From contig DASSSO010000101.1 in NCBI GenBank assembly GCA_035776735.1, positions 1-11,847 of the forward strand: DNA of 11,847 nt, in the 5' to 3' direction. The position numbers were made by a program, and so were the translations under genes. This DNA is from JACDAN01 sp035776735. GTDB taxonomy: Bacteria; Actinomycetota; Thermoleophilia; Gaiellales; Gaiellaceae. How positions within the stretch are numbered: the stretch's first letter is position 1; each line of letters begins with the position of its first letter. The notes beneath the pieces were generated by a model. The model was not told the origin of the DNA. It searched no databases and worked only from the letters and a program-made list of their open reading frames with translations. This document shows positions 1 through 6,074 of the stretch, piece by piece.

Positions 1-198
1 AAGGGGCTCGGCGAGATGGACGCCGAGGATCTCTGGGAGACGACCATGAACCCGGCCAACCGGATGCTGATCAGGGTCGAGGTGGAGGATGCCGCCGCCG
101 CCGACGACGCCTTTGCGAAGCTGATGGGCGACCAGGTCGAGTCGCGCCGGCTCTTCATCGAGCAGAACGCCAGGGACGTTCGCTTCCTCGATGTCTGA
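1..198 (+). CDS. gyrB: DNA gyrase subunit B, C-terminal end (partial)
   Basis: Only the last 65 codons are present; the frame is open from base 1 and ends at TGA 196-198. The fragment opens with KGLGEMDAEDLWETTMNP, the conserved end of the TOPRIM/C-terminal region of type IIA topoisomerase B subunits. It closes with LMGDQVESRRLFIEQNA, the family's typical last helix. GyrB is the ATPase subunit that, with GyrA, introduces negative supercoils into DNA. The stop codon lies inside the start of gyrA (8-nt overlap), so the two subunits are probably translationally coupled and made in matched amounts. ParE has a similar C-terminus, but the adjoining A subunit carries a gyrase-type GyrA box, which favours gyrB. 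Confidence 0.96.
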   Translation, partial: KGLGEMDAEDLWETTMNPANRMLIRVEVEDAAAADDAFAKLMGDQVESRRLFIEQNARDVRFLDV

Positions 199-2698
199 TC
201 TCGAGCCGCTCGGCGCAGGCCGCATCGAGTCCCGCGACCTGGAGCAGGAGCTTCGCTCCAGCTTCCTCGACTACGCGATGAGCGTGATCGTCTCGCGCGC
301 CCTGCCGGACGTGCGGGACGGGCTGAAGCCGGTGCACCGGCGCGTCCTCTACGGGATGCACGAGGCCGGCATGCAGCCGAACCGGCCGTTCAAGAAGTCG
401 GCGCGAATCGTCGGCGACGTCATGGGCTCGTACCACCCCCACGGCGACACGGCGATCTACGACACGCTGGTGCGGCTCGCGCAGCCGTTCTCGATGCGTT
501 ACCCGTTGGTCGACGGCCAGGGGAACTTCGGGAACATCGACGACTACCCGGCGGCGGCGATGCGCTACACCGAGAGTCGCCTCTCGCGGATCGCGACCGA
601 GCTGCTCCGGGACATCGACGCCGACACGGTCGACTTCCAGCCGAACTACGACGAGTCTCGACGCGAGCCGTCCGTGCTGCCGGCCCGCTTCCCGAACCTG
701 CTCGTCAACGGCTCCGCCGGCATCGCCGTCGGCATGGCGACGAACATCGCGCCGCACAACCTGGGCGAGGTGATCAACGCCGTCGTCGCGCTCATCGACG
801 ACCCCGACATCGACGTCGACCGGCTGACGCGGCACATCAAGGGGCCAGATTTCCCGACCGGCGCGATCATCCTCGGCCGGGAGGGGATCCGCGAGGCCTA
901 CCGGTCAGGACGCGGCCGCATCGTCATGCGTGCGCGGGCCCACATCGAGGAGCTGCGCGGCGGCAAGTCGGCAATCATCGTCACCGAGCTCCCGTACGGC
1001 GTGAAGAAGGGCGGCGACGCCGGCGTGATCAAGAAGATCGCCGACCTCGTCAACGACAAGGTGCTGACGGAGGTCTCCGACCTCGCCGATCACTCCGACC
1101 GGTCGGGGATGCGGATCCAGATCGAGCTCAAGCGCGACGCGATCCCGCAGGTGGCGCTGAACAAGCTGTACAAGCACACGCCGCTCCAGACGACCTTCGG
1201 GTTCAACGCCGTCGCGCTGGTCGACGGCGTCCCGCGGACGCTGTCACTTCGGGACATGCTCCAGCACTACCTCGACTTCCAGCGCGAAGTGATCACGCGC
1301 CGGTCGAAGTTCGAGCTGCGCAAGGCCGAGGCTCGCGCGCACGTGCTCCAGGGCTACCTGACCGCGCTCGACAACCTCGACGCCGTGATCGCGCTGATCC
1401 GTGCGTCGGCGGATCCCGACGAGGCAAGGGAGGGGCTCCAGCGTGAGTTCGAGCTGACCGAGATCCAGGCCCAGGCGATCCTCGACCTGCGGCTCCAGCG
1501 CCTGACGGGGCTCGAGCGGAAGCGGATCGAGGACGAGTTCGCCGATCTGCAGGAGCGGATCGCGGAGCTGCGCGCGATCCTCGGCGACGAGGCCCGCATC
1601 GACGCGCTCATCCGCGAGGAGCTGCTCGAGATCAAGTCCATCTACGGGAAGAACGACGACCGCCGCACGGAGATCGTCGCCGCGGAGGAGGAGCTCGAGC
1701 TCGAGGATCTGATCGCGGAGGAGGACATGGTCATCGCGATCACGCGCTCCGGCTACATCAAGCGGCTGCCCGTCACCACCTACCGGGAGCAGCGAAGAGG
1801 CGGCATCGGCGTCATGGGCATGGAGCTCAAGGACGAGGACTACATCGAGCACCTGTTCGTCGCCTCGACCCACGACTACCTGCTCTTCTTCACCTCGGTC
1901 GGGAAGGTCTACCGGCTCAAGGTCCACGAGCTCCCGCTCGGGACGCGCCAGTCGAAGGGCCGCGCGATCGCGAACTTCCTACCCTTCCACCAGGGCGAGA
2001 CGATCCGCGCCGTGATCGCCACCCGCGACTTCCAGGAGGCCGACTACCTCGTGCTCGCGACGAAGAACGGGATCGTCAAGAAGAGCCGGTTCGAGGAGTA
2101 CAACACGCCGCTGAAGGCCGACGGGATCATCGCGATCAATCTCCGCGACGACGACGAGCTCGTAGGCGTCGTGCACACCGACGGCGACGACGACATCCTG
2201 ATGGTCTCCTGCAGGGGCCAGGCGATCCGCTTCCACGAGAAAGAGGCGCGCCCGATGGGCCGCGCGACCGGAGGCGTCCGGGGGATGAAGCTCCGCAAGG
2301 ACGACTCGGTGATCGCCATCGCCCGCGCCGAGAACGACTCCGACCTGCTCGTCGTGACCGAGAACGGGTACGGCAAGCGCACCCGCGTCGACGAGTACCC
2401 CGTGAAGGGCCGCGGCGGGCTCGGCGTCAAGTCGGTGCAGCTGACCGAGGCCAAGGGGCACCTCGCCGGCGCCCGTGTCGTGCGGGACGGCTATCAGGTG
2501 ATGCTGATCTCCACCGGGGGCACCGTCATCCGGATGCCCGTCGAGGACGTGAAGCGCCTCGGTCGCTCGACGCAGGGCGTCATCGTCATGCGGCTCCGGG
2601 AGGGTGAGCAGGTCTCCGCGCTCGCACCCGTCGTGGAATCCGAGGCCGACGAGGAGCCCGTCGAGGCGCCGGCGGCAGCGACTTTGCCCGCCGAGTAG
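191..2698 (+). CDS. gyrA: DNA gyrase subunit A
   Basis: This 835-residue protein has normal GyrA length. It is the DNA-cleaving and rejoining subunit of the GyrA2GyrB2 gyrase. The N-terminal breakage-reunion domain contains LDYAMSVIVSRALPDVRDGLKPVHRR, written here in two parts as LDYAMSVIVSRALPD (about residues 26-40) and VRDGLKPVHRR. HPHGD lies at 82-86, and the catalytic tyrosine is Tyr126 in AAAMRYTE. Thr87 and Asp91 sit at the E. coli Ser83/Asp87 quinolone positions; Thr is natural in some species. A coiled-coil/tower region with EIQAQAILDLRLQRLTGLE covers about 370-500. The C-terminal beta-pinwheel starts near 510 and has the GyrA box QRRGGIG at 534-540, which argues against ParC. An acidic, Pro/Ala-rich tail ends the protein. 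ATG 191 overlaps the gyrB stop and has no strong Shine-Dalgarno, consistent with coupling. The NIDDYP loop before the catalytic Tyr differs from the common SIDGD form. Confidence 0.98.
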   Translation: MSDLEPLGAGRIESRDLEQELRSSFLDYAMSVIVSRALPDVRDGLKPVHRRVLYGMHEAGMQPNRPFKKSARIVGDVMGSYHPHGDTAIYDTLVRLAQPFSMRYPLVDGQGNFGNIDDYPAAAMRYTESRLSRIATELLRDIDADTVDFQPNYDESRREPSVLPARFPNLLVNGSAGIAVGMATNIAPHNLGEVINAVVALIDDPDIDVDRLTRHIKGPDFPTGAIILGREGIREAYRSGRGRIVMRARAHIEELRGGKSAIIVTELPYGVKKGGDAGVIKKIADLVNDKVLTEVSDLADHSDRSGMRIQIELKRDAIPQVALNKLYKHTPLQTTFGFNAVALVDGVPRTLSLRDMLQHYLDFQREVITRRSKFELRKAEARAHVLQGYLTALDNLDAVIALIRASADPDEAREGLQREFELTEIQAQAILDLRLQRLTGLERKRIEDEFADLQERIAELRAILGDEARIDALIREELLEIKSIYGKNDDRRTEIVAAEEELELEDLIAEEDMVIAITRSGYIKRLPVTTYREQRRGGIGVMGMELKDEDYIEHLFVASTHDYLLFFTSVGKVYRLKVHELPLGTRQSKGRAIANFLPFHQGETIRAVIATRDFQEADYLVLATKNGIVKKSRFEEYNTPLKADGIIAINLRDDDELVGVVHTDGDDDILMVSCRGQAIRFHEKEARPMGRATGGVRGMKLRKDDSVIAIARAENDSDLLVVTENGYGKRTRVDEYPVKGRGGLGVKSVQLTEAKGHLAGARVVRDGYQVMLISTGGTVIRMPVEDVKRLGRSTQGVIVMRLREGEQVSALAPVVESEADEEPVEAPAAATLPAE

Positions 2699-2709
2699 AT
2701 TCTCCCGCT

Positions 2710-2734
2710 CGGCGCGGCAGATTTGCGCCGTTTT
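2710..2734 (+). terminator. Candidate intrinsic terminator after gyrA
   Basis: Twelve bases after the gyrA stop, CGGCGC (2710-2715) can pair with GCGCCG (2725-2730). The stem is six GC pairs, closed over a 9-nt loop in which two G-T wobbles could extend it, and it is followed at once by TTTT (2731-2734). This is a short but plausible rho-independent terminator separating the gyrase operon from the next gene. The T-run is brief, so termination may be partial. Confidence 0.5.
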
Positions 2735-2747
2735 CCCACGGTTCCTC

Positions 2748-2776
2748 TAGCCAAGCACTGCTCGACGCGATATATA
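2748..2776 (+). promoter_or_regulatory. Candidate promoter for the MerR-like gene
   Basis: TATATA at 2771-2776 is a rare AT-rich patch in this GC-rich window and matches the -10 consensus at 4 of 6 positions. TAGCCA at 2748-2753, 17 bp upstream, matches TTGACA at 4 of 6. Transcription would begin near 2783-2785, leaving a leader of about 40 nt that carries GAAGG (2812-2816), six bases before the ATG at 2823. This is motif-level evidence only. The other 2699-2822 spacer sequence shows just the terminator-like hairpin. Confidence 0.33.
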
Positions 2777-2822
2777 CAGTCCGTCGTGAGGGGTCGGAAG
2801 CTGAGTCGAACGAAGGTGTTGT

Positions 2823-3131
2823 ATGCCTCCAAGCACACAAGCTGACCTGCTCGAGCCCATCGACCTCGCCGAGCACCTGGACAAGGTCGAGCTCTACCTC
2901 GGCCAGGTCTGCCAGATCGCCGGCATCTCGAAGATGCAGCTCGATTACTGGACGAACAAGGCGCAGATCCCGACCAAAGGCCGGAAGCAGCGGATCTACG
3001 ACATGGATGCTGTCGAGACCGTGATGCTGATCAAGCAGGCGAAGGACAAGGGCCTCAATCTCGGAGCCGCAATCGAGGCGGCGCGCCGCTTCCGCGAGCG
3101 GCAGCGCCCCGAGGTGGCGCCTACGCCGTAG
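2823..3131 (+). CDS. Small MerR-like helix-turn-helix protein
   Basis: A 102-residue protein that is almost entirely a MerR-type winged HTH. Residues 26-88 follow the family pattern: YLGQVCQIAGISKMQLDYW covers the HTH helices, KGRKQRIYDMDAVETVMLI is the wing and following helix, and KDKGLNLGAAIEA matches the usual 'G-hydrophobic-L-x-x-I' helix. The dimerisation coiled coil and effector domain of full MerR regulators are missing, and only about 15 charged or proline-rich residues follow. It is therefore probably a DNA-binding protein without a ligand sensor, such as an HTH_17/MerR_1-type regulator or a nucleoid-associated factor. The target is unknown. ATG 2823 is chosen because GAAGG lies six bases upstream. 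It follows gyrA on the same strand, behind a likely terminator. Its last 11 bases overlap the convergent GalT-like gene. Confidence 0.85.
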   Translation: MPPSTQADLLEPIDLAEHLDKVELYLGQVCQIAGISKMQLDYWTNKAQIPTKGRKQRIYDMDAVETVMLIKQAKDKGLNLGAAIEAARRFRERQRPEVAPTP

Positions 3132-3930
3132 CGCGAAGCGTCTCCGCCGCCTGCTCTGGCGGCAAGACGTTCACGTAGAGCCCCGCGCCGAGCTCGATTC
3201 CCGCGAGCGCGGTGAGCCGGGGGACGAAATGCACGTGCTTCGGCTCCTTCGCGTGGAGCCACGCGTTCCAGGCGAACGGGCCCTCGAGTGCGCGCAGCCG
3301 GCCAACGAGGTCGTGCAGCGCGCCGAGGCGATCGGCAAGGGTCCCGCCGGCCACGAGACTCTCGTAAGGCGCGGCCCCGGCATGGTGGACGACGGCGACG
3401 GCGCCGCCGCGCTCGAGCACGCGGAGCTCGTTGCGCGCGAGCAGGTCGCCGAGCCCGCCGGCGTCCTCCTCGGTCACCGCCGGCGGCTCCTCACGGAGCC
3501 AGACGAGCTGAGAGTGGCTGTGCGGAAGGCTCGCGCCGGCCAGTCTGCCCTCGTTGAGGAGGACGTGGACGTAGCCGAAACCCTCCTCGAGAGCCGCGTC
3601 GATCCGGCGCTGCCAGGCTTCGGCGATCGGCTCGATCTGCGAGGCCGGGAGGTCGCCGAAGGAACGGACGTGCTCCGGGGTGTGGATCACGACCTCCTGC
3701 CGCTCGAAGGCCGGGTAGAGGTTCGGCACGACGCGAATCTGCCACGGGTCTCCGATCCGCAGCGTCTCCGGCGGCGTCCGGTCCTCCCGGCCGGCGCAGA
3801 ACGGGCAGCCCTCGAGCTCCTGCGGCGTCGGCTCCTCCGGCGGAGGCAGCCATGCTCCAGGCCGCCCGCCTCGGCCGGGCGCGATCACGACCCGGCGACC
3901 GCTCAGCGGGTCTTCGCGGATCTCGCTCAG
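3121..3930 (-). CDS. Compact GalT-like (HIT superfamily) nucleotidyltransferase
   Basis: This resembles galactose-1-phosphate uridylyltransferase, which moves UMP between UDP-glucose and galactose-1-phosphate through a uridylylated histidine. Numbered from the GTG at 3888, CPFC is at 28-31 (first zinc Cys pair), PNLYPA at 55-60, and the active-site motif HSHSQ at 123-127 with His125 as predicted nucleophile. A second HIT-like half has HVHFVPRL at 218-225 and ends with the GalT-typical AGIELG...N..PE.AAE.LR. At 255-269 residues it is shorter than usual GalT (about 330-350). GTG 3888 is the conventional start. However, the 14 codons upstream, from a CTG at 3930, read LSEIREDPLSGRRV, the conserved GalT N-terminus, so I extend it there. 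No ATG, GTG or TTG lies further up in frame. The CTG overlaps the slipin stop codon, implying coupling. No other Leloir-pathway gene is nearby, so the true sugar-phosphate substrate is uncertain. Confidence 0.85.
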   Translation of the reverse strand: MSEIREDPLSGRRVVIAPGRGGRPGAWLPPPEEPTPQELEGCPFCAGREDRTPPETLRIGDPWQIRVVPNLYPAFERQEVVIHTPEHVRSFGDLPASQIEPIAEAWQRRIDAALEEGFGYVHVLLNEGRLAGASLPHSHSQLVWLREEPPAVTEEDAGGLGDLLARNELRVLERGGAVAVVHHAGAAPYESLVAGGTLADRLGALHDLVGRLRALEGPFAWNAWLHAKEPKHVHFVPRLTALAGIELGAGLYVNVLPPEQAAETLRATA

Positions 3931-4697
3931 GTGGGCGGCCGCATCGTGGCGGCGTCCATGTACGGCTTGAAGAGCTCGATCGGGAGGGGGAGGATCAGCG
4001 TCGACGACCGCTCGGAGCTGATCTCGAGCATCGTCTGCAGGAAGCGGAGCTGGAGCGACATCGGGTTCGTCGCGAGCACGTCGGCCGCGTCCTTCAGGCG
4101 CTCCGAGGCCTGGAACTCGCCCTCGGCGGCGATCACCTTGGCGCGCCGCTCGCGCTCGGCCTCGGCCTGGCGGGCCATCGCGCGCTGCATCCCACTGGGG
4201 ATCTCCACGTCCTTGACCTCGACGATCGAGACCTTGACACCCCAGGGCGAGGTGGCCTCGTCGATGATCCGCTGCAGGATCTCGTTGATCTTGTCCCGCT
4301 CGGACAGGAGCTCGTCCAGCATGTGCTGGCCGAGGACGCTCCGTAGCGTCGTCTGCGCGATCTGCGAGGTCGCGACCATGAAGTTCTCGACCTGCACGAT
4401 CGCCTTCTCGGGGTCGATGATCCGGAAGTAGGCGACGGCGTTCACGCGGACCGGGACGTTGTCCTTCGTGATCACCTCCTGCGGCGGCACGTTCAGGGTC
4501 ACCGTTCGCAGGTCGACGCGGACCATCTTGTCGATGATCGGGATGAGCAGGAACAGTCCCGGCCCCTTCGGCGGGGACTTCAGCCGCCCGAGCCGGAAGA
4601 TGACCCCGCGCTCGTACTCCCGTGCGACCCGGATCGACGCCGAGAGCAGGAGGATGAAGAGGACGGCGACGACTGCGAGGACGATGAGCGCGGCCAT
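3927..4697 (-). CDS. Slipin/stomatin family SPFH-domain membrane protein
   Basis: A 256-residue prokaryotic stomatin (slipin) of normal length. Residues 1-22 form one hydrophobic membrane anchor. The SPFH/Band 7 domain runs from about 25 to 170, starting at REYERGVIFRLGR. It contains the slipin signature VPPQEVITKDNVPVRVNAV (70-88) and LRSVLGQHMLDELLSERDKIN (118-138). The helical Ala/Glu-rich stretch MARQAEAERERRAKVIAAEGE (174-194) is typical of slipins and drives oligomerisation. Slipins form membrane-associated rings thought to organise microdomains and to act as partner or substrate of NfeD proteases. The gene starts nine bases after the nfeD stop, with AGGA in TAGGATCC as a ribosome binding site, so it is the second gene of a leftward operon. 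Its TGA overlaps the likely start of the GalT-like gene. Confidence 0.95.
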   Translation of the reverse strand: MAALIVLAVVAVLFILLLSASIRVAREYERGVIFRLGRLKSPPKGPGLFLLIPIIDKMVRVDLRTVTLNVPPQEVITKDNVPVRVNAVAYFRIIDPEKAIVQVENFMVATSQIAQTTLRSVLGQHMLDELLSERDKINEILQRIIDEATSPWGVKVSIVEVKDVEIPSGMQRAMARQAEAERERRAKVIAAEGEFQASERLKDAADVLATNPMSLQLRFLQTMLEISSERSSTLILPLPIELFKPYMDAATMRPPT

Positions 4698-4706
4698 GCG
4701 GGGATC

Positions 4707-6005
4707 CTATGCGGGGGCGACCGTGAGCGTGAGCGCGTCGTCGAGGCCTTCGACCCGGACCTCTCGACCCGCCGGGATCGGCTCGCCGCCCTCTGTCGTC
4801 GCGCGCCAGAGCTCGCCGTGGACGAAGACGAGTCCGACCGGGTCGATCGACTGCCGCACGACGCCGAGCTGCCCGACGAGCTCCTCCTGGCCCGTGACGA
4901 CCTCCGCCCTGCGCACCTGGACGAGTTTTGCGACCACGAGGCCGACCATCAGCGCCATCGTCGCGGCGATGCCAAGCGCGACCTCCAGGGAGACCTGGTA
5001 CGCGTCGCCGGCGGGGTCGAAGAGCATGAGCGCGCCGACGACGAACGCCACGGCGCCGGCGAGCGCGAGCGCGCCGTGGCTGACGACGAACATCTCCGCG
5101 ACGAAGAAACCGGCCGCGAGGAGCATGAGCAGCACCCCGGCCCAGCTGACCGGGAGGATCTGCAGGCCGAAGAGGCCGATGATCAGCGAGATCGCGCCGA
5201 CGGTCCCCGGGAAGATCAGGCCCGGGCTCCAGAGCTCGATCGTGATCCCGAGGACGCCCAGGGACATGAGGATGACGATCAGGTTCGGGTTGATCAGCGT
5301 GTCGAGGATCTGTTTCCAGAGGGACATCTCGACGTTGTCGACCTTCGCGTTCGCCGTGTCGAGCACGATCATCTTCGGTTTCGTCTCCATCCCGTCGATC
5401 CGGTTCAGGAGCGTCGGGAGGTCGCGGGCGATCACGTCGATCACGTTCTGCTCGAGCGCCTCGCGCGCGTTCAGGTTCGAGCCCTTGCGGACCGCCTCAT
5501 CAGCCCAGCGGACATTCCGGTCGTGCTCGCGCGCGAGGCCGCGGAGGGAGGCGGCCGCGTCGTTCACGACCTTGCGGCGCAGGTCCTCCTGGATGTCCTC
5601 GCCGCCCACGCTGACCGGGGTGGAGGAGCCGATGTTCGTCTGCGGGGCCATGGCGAGGACGTCCCCCGCCATCCCGATCCAGACGCCGGCCGACGCGGCG
5701 CGGGCGCCCTCGGGAGACACGTAGACGATCACGGGCACCTTCGAGGCGAGCTCCGCCTCGTAGATGTCCTTCATCGCGTCCGCGAGCCCGCCCGGCGTGT
5801 CGAGCAGGATCACGACCGCGTCGTAGTTCTCCTCGTTCGCCCGCTCGATCTGGTCGATGACGTAATCGGCCGTGACCGGGTTGACGTCGTTGTCGAATTC
5901 GACTGCGAGAACGCGGGGCTGGGAGGGGGCTGCGGCGGCGACCGCAGGAACGACCGCCACGACCGCCAATGCGGTGAAAACTCCCCGCAGAAAGCGGCTT
6001 TTCAC
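4707..6005 (-). CDS. Full-length NfeD membrane serine protease
   Basis: A 432-residue long-form NfeD (NfeD1b type). Residues 1-26 look like a signal peptide (basic start, Ala/Val-rich core, AAAA cleavage region). A ClpP-like protease domain covers about 30-210, with LLDTPGG (67-73), the probable nucleophile Ser105 in AASAG, and the candidate dyad Lys145 in RRKVVNDA. The Ser-Lys spacing of 40 is close to that of the archaeal enzyme PH1510. Four or so hydrophobic segments lie between about 240 and 362. A C-terminal NfeD OB-fold (about 372-432) follows. In characterised relatives this protease cleaves the hydrophobic C-terminus of its slipin partner, and the next gene encodes that partner. The start is GTG 6005. 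No Shine-Dalgarno precedes it, but TAGCAT lies just upstream, so the transcript may be nearly leaderless. Confidence 0.95.
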   Translation of the reverse strand: MKSRFLRGVFTALAVVAVVPAVAAAAPSQPRVLAVEFDNDVNPVTADYVIDQIERANEENYDAVVILLDTPGGLADAMKDIYEAELASKVPVIVYVSPEGARAASAGVWIGMAGDVLAMAPQTNIGSSTPVSVGGEDIQEDLRRKVVNDAAASLRGLAREHDRNVRWADEAVRKGSNLNAREALEQNVIDVIARDLPTLLNRIDGMETKPKMIVLDTANAKVDNVEMSLWKQILDTLINPNLIVILMSLGVLGITIELWSPGLIFPGTVGAISLIIGLFGLQILPVSWAGVLLMLLAAGFFVAEMFVVSHGALALAGAVAFVVGALMLFDPAGDAYQVSLEVALGIAATMALMVGLVVAKLVQVRRAEVVTGQEELVGQLGVVRQSIDPVGLVFVHGELWRATTEGGEPIPAGREVRVEGLDDALTLTVAPA

Positions 6006-6074
6006 GGTGTAAAGATGCTATCAAGACCCCTTGCCACCCCGATCCGTCACTGCGACGCTGCCGTCGGGTCGTCC
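6006..6074. promoter_or_regulatory. Divergent spacer between nfeD operon and amidase gene
   Basis: This 69-bp spacer separates two genes read outward, so it probably holds promoters for both. On the minus strand TAGCAT (6020 down to 6015) fits the actinobacterial TANNNT -10 pattern. A start at A6008 would leave only about three leader bases before the nfeD GTG. On the plus strand TATCAA (6019-6024) is a weaker -10 candidate for the amidase. The two candidates overlap, so they might exclude one another. I see no convincing -35 boxes. Confidence 0.3.

Noticed and set aside
191..2698. ParC (topoisomerase IV) instead of GyrA
   Set aside because: The GyrA box QRRGGIG and a full six-blade-length C-terminal domain are present, next to gyrB.
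3229..4431. 400-codon plus-strand open frame opposite the GalT-like and slipin genes
   Set aside because: Both genes on the minus strand have clear family motifs. This frame has none and crosses their boundary.
4818..6074. Long plus-strand open frame leading into the amidase gene
   Set aside because: It runs antisense to nfeD and its product is rich in Arg, Asp, Glu and His with no family features, a typical GC-bias shadow. The signal peptide at 6075 marks the true start of the amidase.
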